DNA of 64,000 nucleotides. Source: BM003 sp963783695 (GTDB lineage: Bacteria; Pseudomonadota; Gammaproteobacteria; Steroidobacterales; BM003). The translations under genes and the position numbers were made by a program. The notes below the pieces were generated by a model, which worked only from the letters and a program-made list of their open reading frames with translations, was not told where the DNA came from and searched no databases. This document shows, piece after piece, positions 35,563-43,877 of the stretch (the first letter of the stretch is position 1; every line of letters starts with the position of its first letter). The stretch covers positions 558,001-622,000 of the forward strand of contig CAWAOM010000006.1 of the NCBI GenBank assembly GCA_963783695.1. Direction: 5' to 3'.

Positions 35563-36033
35563 TTAGCTGCGCGCCTTTATTGCTTCCACGGCGTCGTGTC
35601 GCAGGCGGACCATTTCACGGTGCGGCACATACAGCAGTTCGGCTACCTTGCGTACCAGTGCATCTTCGTAACGATGCAGATGTTCATCGGCCACGCTGAT
35701 CTTCCATAGCATGCCAATGACCCGCGACTTCTCGGATTCGTCCAGTTCGTCGTTGAGCAACCGCGTGAAGCCATGCAGTGACACCGCGCTGTCCGCCTCA
35801 TCTTCGGCTAAGCGCATTAGCGCTTCGGCCTCGTTCGGAGTCAATTCGAATTCCGACTTCAGCGTCTGGAACACCGCCTCGCTCTCGACGACATTTTCGC
35901 GGAAATCGGCACGCGCGACTTCGATCAGAAGCGCTGCGGTCGCTACTTTAACCGCATGCTCGCGGTCTTCTTCCTTTGTCTCGTCATCGCCACGAAGCGC
36001 ATCTTCGATAATTTTCTGTAGGGCCTTTATCAC
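35563..36033 (-). CDS. TerB-like (tellurite resistance family) protein
   Basis: A 156-residue all-helical protein of the TerB family, whose members bind metals near the inner membrane. The GTG at 36033 overlaps the stop of the upstream hydrolase gene (GTGA); a longer frame runs inside that gene. Typical features are AALLIEVARADFRENVVESE with the acidic residues of the TerB core, and LWKISVADEHLHRYEDALVRKVAELL. No other ter gene is near, so tellurite resistance should not be assumed. Confidence 0.8.
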   Translation of the reverse strand: MIKALQKIIEDALRGDDETKEEDREHAVKVATAALLIEVARADFRENVVESEAVFQTLKSEFELTPNEAEALMRLAEDEADSAVSLHGFTRLLNDELDESEKSRVIGMLWKISVADEHLHRYEDALVRKVAELLYVPHREMVRLRHDAVEAIKARS

Positions 36034-36671
36034 GTCTGTAGTTCCTCGTAGGTCCATTCGATCAAGCAATCCTTGAGCTGGGTCAGCCGACCATGAAAAA
36101 AATGGTCGACCCCCTGCAGGACTATCAAATGCGGTCCCGGCTCGAGCTCATTCACCCAAGCTATGACCGCGTCGACATCTACCAGTTCGTCCTCATCACC
36201 AATAAGGATGAGCCACGGGCAATCCGGTTGCGACACGGTCGCCATGTCCATGCGGTATACCGGCGGCGCGACCGTCACCAGTCGATCTATCCGTCGCTGC
36301 CCCGCCGCCGCAATAGCGACCATCCCACCAAACGAAAATCCGCCAAGCCACAGCGGCCGCCCGGGCCAGCGCTGACGCGCGAAATCCAGCACCGCCACGG
36401 CGTCTTCGACTTCGCCCAGGCCATCGGCGTAGGCTCCCTCGCTGGCGCCAACACCGCGAAAATTGAAGCGCACGGTAACCAGCCCGAGCGCCGCAAGGGT
36501 GCGCGCGAGCGTATGCGCCACCTTATTGTGCATGGTACCGCCATGCTGCGGATGCGGATGACAAATCACCGCCACCGCTCTCGCGGCATCGGCACTGGCA
36601 TCGGACAGCAGACCTTGCAGATTCCCTGCTGGCCCGGCTATCGAGATTTCTGTTTCTACCAGTCGCTTCAT
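36030..36671 (-). CDS. Alpha/beta hydrolase of the xylan-esterase-like small family
   Basis: A 213-residue hydrolase. The ATG at 36671 overlaps the stop of the antiporter gene (ATGA). Marks are ICHPHPQHGGTMHNKVA, VRFNFRGVGASEGAYADGLGE, the nucleophile serine in LGGFSFGGMVA, an acid in ILIGDEDELVD and the base in GVDHFFHGRL. This conserved proteobacterial family has no firm substrate. It is the middle gene of an antiporter-hydrolase-TerB unit with overlapping ends. Confidence 0.88.
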   Translation of the reverse strand: MKRLVETEISIAGPAGNLQGLLSDASADAARAVAVICHPHPQHGGTMHNKVAHTLARTLAALGLVTVRFNFRGVGASEGAYADGLGEVEDAVAVLDFARQRWPGRPLWLGGFSFGGMVAIAAAGQRRIDRLVTVAPPVYRMDMATVSQPDCPWLILIGDEDELVDVDAVIAWVNELEPGPHLIVLQGVDHFFHGRLTQLKDCLIEWTYEELQT

Positions 36672-38554
36672 GCAGTCACTTTTTTGTCGGAGCGCTCCTC
36701 GCGCACCGGTCGCTCCGGACCATAATAGACAATCGTATCGCCTTCCGACGGTTCGCTTTCGTGGCTTGCAGTCCTGAATTTTACCGCGCCCTCCTCGTTG
36801 AGAACGAGTATTTGTAACGCTTCCGCGGGGCAATCGCCGAGAAAATCACTATAACCGTAGGTCTCGGTGAGACGGGTCTTGTAGAACTTCCAGCCGCGCA
36901 CGTGCCAGCGCCACAGGCGTTCGAACACCGCCTCGGCATCGAATGCGATATTACCGCGGCGTTCCCGCGCCACCCCGCGGCTGTCGTCTTCGTGACCGAG
37001 CTGGCCCGGCAACTGAAATACCCGCGACTGCCCCACCTCTGGCGCCATCGTCGTACACACCAGGGCGTTATAAGCGTCGTTACTGGTCGCCGCGAGCACC
37101 GCCTGAACATGCGCAATCTCAAGCGATTCCTCGGCAAATTCGGAAAGCACCTCACCATGGAAAACCTGCAACCCGGCCAGACGGGCCTCACGCAGGTTGC
37201 TCCACGAGGCGTCGGCAATAAGCACTTTCACCTTGAGGAAGTCCAGCGTTTTTGCGAGCTCGATCGTCCATGGCGATGCCCCCACGATAAGAACGCTATC
37301 GCGCGTTTTCGATGCCAGGCCGAGACGGCGCGCCAGTGGGCCGATGGTGCTGCCGTGTAGAATCACCGAGGCAATAATCACTGCGAAGATCAGAGGCAGC
37401 AGTTTTTCGGCGCTCTCATATCCCGCCTCCTGCAGTCTCTGCCCCATCAAACCGGCGGTGGCAGCCGCAACGATGCCGCGCGGCGCGATCCAGCTTAGCA
37501 ATATCCGGTCGTTCAGGCCCATTCCGGAACGCGCCGTCGCCATCATTATCGCGAGCGGCCGCGTCACGAACAAAATCGCCACGACCAGCAATCCCGCATG
37601 CCAGTCGAGCGCGCCAAGCACCCTGGTATCGAGATTCGCGGTCAGCAGCACGAAGACCACCGAAATCAGCATCACGGAGATGTACTCCTTGAAGCGTTTC
37701 ATATCCTCGATACCGGGCAAATTCATGTTGCCAATGACCATGCCCATGATCGTCACTGCGAGCAGCCCGGCCTCCGCCTGCATCGCATCCGCGACGCCAA
37801 AGACGATCAGGACGAGGCTGAACAACACCGGCGACTTCAGGTACTCCGGCACCCAGCCGCGACGGAAGGCGTTGCCGGCAAGCCAGCCGCCGACTCCACC
37901 CAGCAGCGCGCCCGAAGCGGCGGCCATGCCGACATCCTCCAGCAGGCGGGCCCAGCCGGAACCCTCCTGCGCATAAACCAGGAACTGATAGACGAGCACC
38001 GCAAGCAACGCGCCGATCGGGTCATTTACGATCCCTTCCCATTTCAGGTAGGACGCAGTGCGTCGATTCAAACCCGCCTGGCGCAACATCGGCAGTATTA
38101 CCGTGGGACCGGTCACCACCAGGATCGCGCCAAACACCAGTGAAACCTGCCAGCCCAGCCCGCCTATAAAGTAGCCAGCCGCACTGCAGAACAACCAGGT
38201 CAATGGCGCGCCGAGCCATACCAGCCGGCGTACACCGACTGCGGCGAGGCGAAACTCCGACAGCGAAAGCGTCAGTCCTCCTTCAAACAGAATGATCGCC
38301 ACGCTGAGGCTGACTACCGGGCCAAACAGCGGCCCGAGCGTTTCCTGCGGTCGAAAGGGGAGAAAGCCCTGGGTCTCGAACCACCCCGACAATAAATCGG
38401 TTCCCGCTAGGACCTGGGCAAGCGGGCCGACCGCAAGACCGATCAGCGCGAGCAGCACAATCGCCGGCCATTTCAGGCGCCAGGCAAGCCATTGCGCGCC
38501 GACGCCGACGGCGACGACTCCGATCAGGGGGGCGAGTAGATGTTGGGATGTCAC
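36668..38554 (-). CDS. Cation:proton antiporter (NhaP/CPA-type) with C-terminal nucleotide-binding-like domain
   Basis: A 628-residue inner-membrane transporter. About the first 410 residues form a dozen hydrophobic helices, with SVAIILFEGGLTLSLSEF, ILVVTGPTVILPMLRQAGL and KWEGIVNDPIGALLAVLVY, which holds the conserved ND pair of sodium/proton antiporters, and SWIAPRGIVAAATAGLM. From about residue 430 a cytosolic Rossmann-like part begins (VLIVGASPWTIELAKTLDFL), resembling a TrkA-N domain that may sense nucleotides or pH, and the end resembles a TrkA-C-like ligand domain. Ion specificity, Na+ or K+, cannot be told. Confidence 0.88.
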   Translation of the reverse strand: MTSQHLLAPLIGVVAVGVGAQWLAWRLKWPAIVLLALIGLAVGPLAQVLAGTDLLSGWFETQGFLPFRPQETLGPLFGPVVSLSVAIILFEGGLTLSLSEFRLAAVGVRRLVWLGAPLTWLFCSAAGYFIGGLGWQVSLVFGAILVVTGPTVILPMLRQAGLNRRTASYLKWEGIVNDPIGALLAVLVYQFLVYAQEGSGWARLLEDVGMAAASGALLGGVGGWLAGNAFRRGWVPEYLKSPVLFSLVLIVFGVADAMQAEAGLLAVTIMGMVIGNMNLPGIEDMKRFKEYISVMLISVVFVLLTANLDTRVLGALDWHAGLLVVAILFVTRPLAIMMATARSGMGLNDRILLSWIAPRGIVAAATAGLMGQRLQEAGYESAEKLLPLIFAVIIASVILHGSTIGPLARRLGLASKTRDSVLIVGASPWTIELAKTLDFLKVKVLIADASWSNLREARLAGLQVFHGEVLSEFAEESLEIAHVQAVLAATSNDAYNALVCTTMAPEVGQSRVFQLPGQLGHEDDSRGVARERRGNIAFDAEAVFERLWRWHVRGWKFYKTRLTETYGYSDFLGDCPAEALQILVLNEEGAVKFRTASHESEPSEGDTIVYYGPERPVREERSDKKVTA

Positions 38555-38672
38555 GGCAGACCCGGGCGCTTGTCAGCAACCAAAGGTATCCGCGCGCCTC
38601 GCCCGGTGCAAGGAGAAGCCAGTATCATTGGGTTTCGGAATCACGGGCATGATCACTCCGAGGTGCACAACC

Positions 38673-39302
38673 ATGCAGATAACAAGCAATTCTTTCAAAG
38701 ACCAGGACAACATCGCCGAGCCCAACTGTTTTGGGATTCGCTCCGCCACTCAGCACGTCGAACTCGGCGCCAACAAGAATCCGCACCTGCAATGGAGCGG
38801 AGTGCCAGAGGGAACACGCTCGCTGGCGCTGGTCTGCGTCGACACGGATGTGCCCACCAAACCCGACGATGTCAACCAGGAAGGACGCAGCGTACCGGCG
38901 GATCTGCCGCGCGCAAACTTCTATCACTGGGTCATGGTGGACATCCCGCCGGATACCAAGCACATTGGCGAAGGTGATTGTTCCGATGGCATAACGGCAC
39001 GCGGCAAACAAAACCCGCCGGGACCGGCCGCCAGCAGGCAGGGAGTCAACGACTACACCAGCTGGTTCAGCGGAGACCCGGAGATGGGGGGGACCTACCG
39101 CGGCTACGACGGACCCTGCCCGCCGTGGAATGACGAACTGGTCCATCATTATCATTTCGTCATCTACGCCCTGGACCTCGAGCGCTGTCCCGTCGGCGAC
39201 GATTTCACCGGTCCGCAGGTGGAAGCCGCTATCGCCGGTCACGTGCTGGCGCAAGCGCGGATTACCGGAACTTACAGCCTGAATCCCGCCCTGACCGGGT
39301 AA
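38673..39302 (+). CDS. YbhB/YbcL-type PEBP family protein
   Basis: A 209-residue phosphatidylethanolamine-binding-protein-like protein. The ATG at 38673 has GAGG nine bases upstream. Family blocks are LGANKNPHLQWSGVPEGTRS, LVCVDTDVP, FYHWVMVDIPPDTKHIGEG, YRGYDGPCPPWNDE and HHYHFVIYALD; the cluster of His and Asp residues forms the ligand pocket. There is no signal peptide. Bacterial members have no settled function. Confidence 0.9.
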   Translation: MQITSNSFKDQDNIAEPNCFGIRSATQHVELGANKNPHLQWSGVPEGTRSLALVCVDTDVPTKPDDVNQEGRSVPADLPRANFYHWVMVDIPPDTKHIGEGDCSDGITARGKQNPPGPAASRQGVNDYTSWFSGDPEMGGTYRGYDGPCPPWNDELVHHYHFVIYALDLERCPVGDDFTGPQVEAAIAGHVLAQARITGTYSLNPALTG

Positions 39303-39326
39303 CCCGCGCGACGCCGCGCCACCCTC

Positions 39327-39782
39327 TCAGTCGCCGGCCGTCCAGGTGACGTCAACGATTTCCGTTCGCACGGAGGGGATAGCGTGGCCGTCGACCAGCA
39401 TGGGTTCGAAACGTTGTCCGAGCACGTCGCTGCGGACCCGCTCGATCTGTTCGTCCGGAGCGGTAGCGCCTACCACGACCGCATCACGGACGCTGCCATC
39501 CGCGGCGACGCTGATTTCCAGCTGCACGAACCCCGAAGACACCCGCTCCGGAATCTGTAACCGGGGAAGCTCTTCGAGCTTCGGTATTTCGGGCCGTTTG
39601 CGACCGACATCTTCGCCCAGCAGGCGTGCGAGATCGATGCGGTCGCTGCTGGAGAGTATCTCCAGCGGGTGCGTCTTGCGCCCATCGCGATAGCGCTCAT
39701 ACGAATTGAACGACTTGACGCCGAACATCGTCAACAGAAAGGTCACAACCATCGCGACCAGAATTGAAACAATCCAGCGCAT
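39327..39782 (-). CDS. Small membrane-anchored TonB C-terminal-like protein
   Basis: A 151-residue protein with one N-terminal transmembrane helix (IVSILVAMVVTFLLTMFGV) and a C-terminal segment with a TonB-like pattern: SSGFVQLEISVAADGSVRDAVVVGATAPD followed by LGQRFEPMLVDGHAIPSVRTE. The proline-rich linker of true TonB is missing and the domain is short, so energy transduction is uncertain. It lies just after the amidohydrolase gene on the same strand (15-base gap). Confidence 0.55.
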   Translation of the reverse strand: MRWIVSILVAMVVTFLLTMFGVKSFNSYERYRDGRKTHPLEILSSSDRIDLARLLGEDVGRKRPEIPKLEELPRLQIPERVSSGFVQLEISVAADGSVRDAVVVGATAPDEQIERVRSDVLGQRFEPMLVDGHAIPSVRTEIVDVTWTAGD

Positions 39783-39797
39783 TTGACTCCGGTCCGA

Positions 39798-41087
39798 TCA
39801 GGGCGACTTGTATATCTCGCCGTCTTTCATTACGAAACCCACATCCTGCATTCTGCCGATATCCGCCAGCGGGTCGCCAGCGACCGCGATCAGATCCGCC
39901 AGCTTGCCGGCCTCGACACTGCCGAGCCGCTCAGCTTCGCCGAGAAACTCGGCGGCAACACTGGTCGCCGACTGAATTGCTGCCATCGGCGGCATTCCTC
40001 CGGCCACCATCAGCGCAAACTCGCGGCCATTTTCACCGTGCGGCGATACTCCGGAATCCGTGCCGAAAACGATACTTACTCCAGCCCCATAAGCCTTGGC
40101 AAACGTCGCGCTGATCTGCGGCCCGATCGCGGCCGCCTTGGGCCGCACGATCTCGGGAAAAAACCCGTCTTCCTCTGCTTTGAGCGCGACCCAGTCGCCC
40201 GCCAATATGGTCGGCACGTAGTAGGTTCCGTGTTCTTTCATCAACGCGATGGTCTCGTCATCCATATAGGTGCCATGTTCAATCGACGCAACACCGCCAC
40301 GAATTGCCCGTTTCATGCCCTCGGCACCATGCGCATGCGCGGCCACATGAAAACCGTAGTCGCGCGCTACTTCGACGATGGCCACGATTTCCTCTTCGGT
40401 GAACTGCGGGTTCTGACCGCTCTTGGCAACACTGAGAACACCGCCGGTAGCTGTAATTTTTATAAAGTCGGCGCCGTCCTTGTAGCGTTGGCGAACGGCC
40501 TTGGCCGCCTCAAACGGACCATCGGCAACCCCTTCCCGCGGACCCGCGTCACCGCCCAGGTGAGTTGCCCAGCCGTTGGTGGGGTCGGCATGGCCACCGG
40601 TAGTGGCGATCGATTTGCCGGCGGTAAAGATACGCGGCCCTGCTACTGTTCCCTTGTTCACGGCATTGCGCAAAGCGACAGTGACGTTAAATCTGTCTCC
40701 GGGATTGCGCACGGTGGTAAAACCCGCCATCAGCGTCTTGCGCGCGTTGGCGACCGCATCCAGCGCCAGATCTGCCGGGTTCTTGCGAAACCCGTCAAGG
40801 TAGGAGTTGCGCGACAGCTCGCCATCCAGATGCACATGCATGTCCATCAGGCCCGGCATCAGCGTATAGGCTTTCAGATCAATGACCGTATCGCCGGCAC
40901 GACCCGCGCGATAGCCACTTTCGACCGCGGCAATTTCGCCACCGCGGACCACTACCGTCATACCCACCCTGGCCCGGTCAGCCTTGCCGTCGATCAGGCG
41001 CCCGGCATGAATAATGACATCGGCACTGGCATTCGCCGCCGCCATACCGGCCAGCGCCAGGACAACCCAGGTAAAGACTCTACGCAT
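39798..41087 (-). CDS. Exported metal-dependent amidohydrolase (imidazolonepropionase/prolidase-like)
   Basis: A 429-residue amidohydrolase. The ATG at 41087 opens a clear signal peptide (RVFTWVVLALAGMAAANASA). The metal site fits LMPGLMDMHVHLDGEL, with further ligands in FHVAAHAHGAEGMKRAI and ASIEHGTYMDDETI, and the catalytic aspartate in VFGTDSGVSPHG. The C-terminal AGKLADLIAVAGDPLADI is typical of the Xaa-Pro dipeptidase-like amidohydrolase group, which acts on dipeptides or small cyclic amides in the periplasm. The substrate is unknown. Confidence 0.9.
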   Translation of the reverse strand: MRRVFTWVVLALAGMAAANASADVIIHAGRLIDGKADRARVGMTVVVRGGEIAAVESGYRAGRAGDTVIDLKAYTLMPGLMDMHVHLDGELSRNSYLDGFRKNPADLALDAVANARKTLMAGFTTVRNPGDRFNVTVALRNAVNKGTVAGPRIFTAGKSIATTGGHADPTNGWATHLGGDAGPREGVADGPFEAAKAVRQRYKDGADFIKITATGGVLSVAKSGQNPQFTEEEIVAIVEVARDYGFHVAAHAHGAEGMKRAIRGGVASIEHGTYMDDETIALMKEHGTYYVPTILAGDWVALKAEEDGFFPEIVRPKAAAIGPQISATFAKAYGAGVSIVFGTDSGVSPHGENGREFALMVAGGMPPMAAIQSATSVAAEFLGEAERLGSVEAGKLADLIAVAGDPLADIGRMQDVGFVMKDGEIYKSP

Positions 41088-41119
41088 TCGGTGCTTCCTC
41101 AGTGATTTTTCGGCGCGCG

Positions 41120-41515
41120 TCAATCGTCCGCCGGCGCCGTTTTCGGCGCAAAATCCAGCGACGCCGAGTTGATGCAATAACGCAGCCCGCTCGGACGCGG
41201 CCCATCCGGGAAAACATGCCCCAGGTGAGCACCGCAACCGGCGCAAAGTACTTCCTCGCGGCGCATCCCGAGGCTGTCATCTGCCTCTATCCGGACCCGG
41301 TCTTCGGCTAACGGCAGCCAGAAACTCGGCCAACCCGAACCCGAATCGTACTTTTCCCGTGAGCTGAATAACGCCCTATCGCAACAAACACAGACATAGG
41401 TTCCATCCGCCTTGTAGTCGACGAATTTCCCGCTGAAAGGCGCCTCAGTACCCTTTTCCTGGGTGATCCTGAACTGCTCGGGCGTCAGTTTGTCATGCAA
41501 ATCTCGTTCACTCAC
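41120..41515 (-). CDS. msrB: Peptide-methionine (R)-S-oxide reductase MsrB
   Basis: A 131-residue cytosolic enzyme that repairs oxidised methionine in proteins. Two zinc-binding CxxC pairs (VCVCCDRALF and VLCAGCGAHLG), the core YDSGSGWPSFW and HVFPDGPRPSGLRYCINSASL with the catalytic cysteine are all present. Length is normal. It lies 32 bases upstream of the amidohydrolase gene on the same strand. Confidence 0.96.
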   Translation of the reverse strand: MSERDLHDKLTPEQFRITQEKGTEAPFSGKFVDYKADGTYVCVCCDRALFSSREKYDSGSGWPSFWLPLAEDRVRIEADDSLGMRREEVLCAGCGAHLGHVFPDGPRPSGLRYCINSASLDFAPKTAPADD

Positions 41516-41628
41516 AGCATCCTCCGGGGCGCTCGGCCGTCACCTCATCAACACGATCAACGCAGCGATATTCATGCTTTCAACCCCTTCCGGGCGGCTA
41601 TAATAACGTACCTCATCGAGATTACCGG

Positions 41629-42435
41629 ATGCACACAATCAAAGACAAAACTGTTTTGCTAACCGGAGCGACCGGCGGAATCGGCCGCCAGGTGGCATTG
41701 ACTCTTGGCCGCGCCGGAGCCTCGCTGATGCTCGCCGCGCGGTCACCCGAACAACTCGAGTCCTTAAAGGCCGAACTCAATGCGACAGGAGCCCGGGCCG
41801 AATTTGCAGCAGGCGATCTGCTTGACGACAGCTATCGCCGCAATCTTCCGCTGCGGGCACGCTCGGCGCTGGGTCAGATAGACATCCTGATCAACAACGC
41901 GGGAGTCGACGAATTCGTCGAGTTCGCCGAGCAAAAACGTGCCGACATTAAGCTCATCATCGACCTGAACATCACTGCTCCAATGATGCTTGCCAGCGAA
42001 GTTCTCGGCCCGATGCTGGAACGTCGTAGCGGCCATATTATAAATATGGCATCGCTTGCGGGACGCGTAGCCACCCCATATGCGTCGGTGTATAGCGGAT
42101 CCAAAGCGGCACTCGCCCAATGGAGTTTTTCACTGGCCGGCGAACTCATCGACAGCGGCGTCGCCGTCTCCGTCATTTGTCCTGGGTTCGTGGATGAGGC
42201 CGGCATGTTTGCGCGCAGGCAGCGCGAAGCACCTGGCCTGGTCGCTGCCTGTTCGCCGCAGGAAGTGGCGGATGCCGTGGTCCATGCGATTCAAAGTCGA
42301 CGCCTCGAATTACTTGTGTCGAAGCGACCTGCGAAACCTCTGGTTGCGCTCCAGGCCATGAGTCCGGCCCGGGTTACGTCGCTCACGGAAAAACTGAAAC
42401 TGCGCGAATTTCTGTACAGCCTGACAAAAAAATAG
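41629..42435 (+). CDS. Short-chain dehydrogenase/reductase
   Basis: A 268-residue classical SDR. The cofactor motif TGATGGIGRQVA is at residues 13-24, NNAGVDEFVE follows, the catalytic serine is in INMASLAGR and the YxxxK pair in YSGSKAALAQW. The AARSPEQLE stretch after strand 2 has an arginine that would favour NADP(H). The substrate is unknown; the C-terminus resembles DltE/YqjQ-like SDRs. It is convergent with the next gene. Confidence 0.88.
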   Translation: MHTIKDKTVLLTGATGGIGRQVALTLGRAGASLMLAARSPEQLESLKAELNATGARAEFAAGDLLDDSYRRNLPLRARSALGQIDILINNAGVDEFVEFAEQKRADIKLIIDLNITAPMMLASEVLGPMLERRSGHIINMASLAGRVATPYASVYSGSKAALAQWSFSLAGELIDSGVAVSVICPGFVDEAGMFARRQREAPGLVAACSPQEVADAVVHAIQSRRLELLVSKRPAKPLVALQAMSPARVTSLTEKLKLREFLYSLTKK

Positions 42436-42461
42436 CCGGCAAGATGCGCGGCGAGCCGGGC

Positions 42462-43052
42462 CTAGCGTGGCGCCATGTCGCGGTTACAGCCCATCCGGGT
42501 AAGCACTTCCCATTCCGCATCCGCGGTTTGAGGGCGCGCCTCGTAGCGCCAGGCGAAACTGGTGCCCGTAATCTCATGGAAAACCATCTTCAGATCAAAA
42601 TCATCAGCCTGAGCGCTCATCACCATTTCGTCGTTGACGAGACGGGCCTCGAAAAACGCGAACTCGGACTTGTCCACCGACGTCCAGACGACCCGCCATA
42701 CGCCGTTTTCAACGTCGTATATCCGCAGCGCGGTGCCAGTGCTCAGCGCGGAACCGGTTGTGTCTTCCGGCAGCCACAGGTCCTGAACCGCGAAACCGTC
42801 CATCGCATAAGACCAGACCCAGGTCGCAACGCCAGGGATGTCGCCGTCCGACCGCGGCACCAGTTCGCAGCGCCAGCGCCCGACGAACTGACCGAACTGG
42901 ACCAGCTCCGGCGCTGCAAGAGGATTCGCGCCGGCGCCTCGCGCCACCGCGGTGGCGGCAGGCGATACTTCGGCCGACCGGGTCGCAGCGCATCCGGACA
43001 CCAGCGCCAACACGGCGATCGAAAAACCCACGGAAAGTGCTCGCACTAACAT
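42462..43052 (-). CDS. Hypothetical lipoprotein with DUF1579-like beta-barrel pattern
   Basis: A 196-residue predicted lipoprotein: a hydrophobic start (VGFSIAVLALVSGC) ends in a lipobox. The mature part, ELVQFGQFVGRWRCELVPRS, ATWVWSYAMDGFAVQDLWLP, LRIYDVENGVWRVVWTSV and FHEITGTSFAWRYEARP, has the alternating strands and the WRC/FAVQD pattern of lipocalin-like DUF1579 proteins. The family link is by pattern only. Function is unknown; it is divergent from the ABC transporter genes. Confidence 0.6.
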   Translation of the reverse strand: MLVRALSVGFSIAVLALVSGCAATRSAEVSPAATAVARGAGANPLAAPELVQFGQFVGRWRCELVPRSDGDIPGVATWVWSYAMDGFAVQDLWLPEDTTGSALSTGTALRIYDVENGVWRVVWTSVDKSEFAFFEARLVNDEMVMSAQADDFDLKMVFHEITGTSFAWRYEARPQTADAEWEVLTRMGCNRDMAPR

Positions 43053-43130
43053 GATCTCGGCTCACTAAACCAACACGGCCGCTATTGTGCCAGTTCGGTC
43101 GACCAGACGGGCTGGCATAATATCGTCACG

Positions 43131-43877
43131 GTGATCAATGACGATGACAACTTCTGTGTCCGCTTCGACCGAGTCAGCAAACAGCTGTCCGGGCAGGTTT
43201 TGCTCGAAGATGTCAGCGTAGGCCTGCCAAAGCGCCTGACAACGGCGGTCATTGGCGCAAGCGGCAGTGGCAAGTCGTCACTACTCAATCACGTCAATGG
43301 ACTGCTGCAACCGGACAGTGGCGTCGTGGAGATATTCGGCCGCCCCCTCGACTACGAGGAACTGCCGGAAATTCGTCGCCGAATCGGCTACGCCGTCCAG
43401 CAGATCGCTCTTTTCCCGCATATGACTGTCGTCGAGAATATTACCTTGATGGCGCGTCTCGCCGGCTGGACCGAGCAACGTATCGAACAGCGTGTCGAGC
43501 AACTGCTCACGGTTGCGAAACTCCCGGCCGCGTTGCTCGACCGCTACCCCGGAACGTTGTCCGGCGGCCAACAGCAACGAGTTGGCCTGTGCCGGGCGTT
43601 GATGCTCGAGCCGGAGCTGCTTCTGCTCGATGAGGCATTTTCCGGAGTCGACCCGATCGCGCGCCAGGAGATTTATCGCGACTTCGTCGCGCTGCGCGAT
43701 CAGGCCGATTACACGGTCGTCATGGTCACTCATGACATTGGAGAAGCCCTGGCGCTGGCCCAGTTCGGGGTCGTGCTCCGCGACGGACTCATCGAGCAGG
43801 CCGGTGAACTGGCCGACCTCATCAGAAACCCCGCCAACACCTATGTCGAACGCCTGTTCGCGGGTCAATTCCTGTGA
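43131..43877 (+). CDS. ABC transporter ATP-binding protein, osmoprotectant (OpuC/ProV-like) type
   Basis: A 248-residue ABC ATPase. Walker A GASGSGKSSLLNHVNG, the Q-loop in GYAVQQIALFPHMTV, the signature LSGGQQQRVGLCRAL and Walker B LLLLDEAFSGVDP are complete; the CBS domains of true ProV/OpuCA are lacking. The start is a GTG. The stop overlaps the permease gene start by four bases, so they form one transporter, probably for glycine betaine, choline or related quaternary amines. Confidence 0.9.
   Translation: MINDDDNFCVRFDRVSKQLSGQVLLEDVSVGLPKRLTTAVIGASGSGKSSLLNHVNGLLQPDSGVVEIFGRPLDYEELPEIRRRIGYAVQQIALFPHMTVVENITLMARLAGWTEQRIEQRVEQLLTVAKLPAALLDRYPGTLSGGQQQRVGLCRALMLEPELLLLDEAFSGVDPIARQEIYRDFVALRDQADYTVVMVTHDIGEALALAQFGVVLRDGLIEQAGELADLIRNPANTYVERLFAGQFL

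Noticed and set aside
39783..41105. 440-codon plus-strand frame
   Set aside because: Antisense to the exported amidohydrolase with full metal-ligand motifs.
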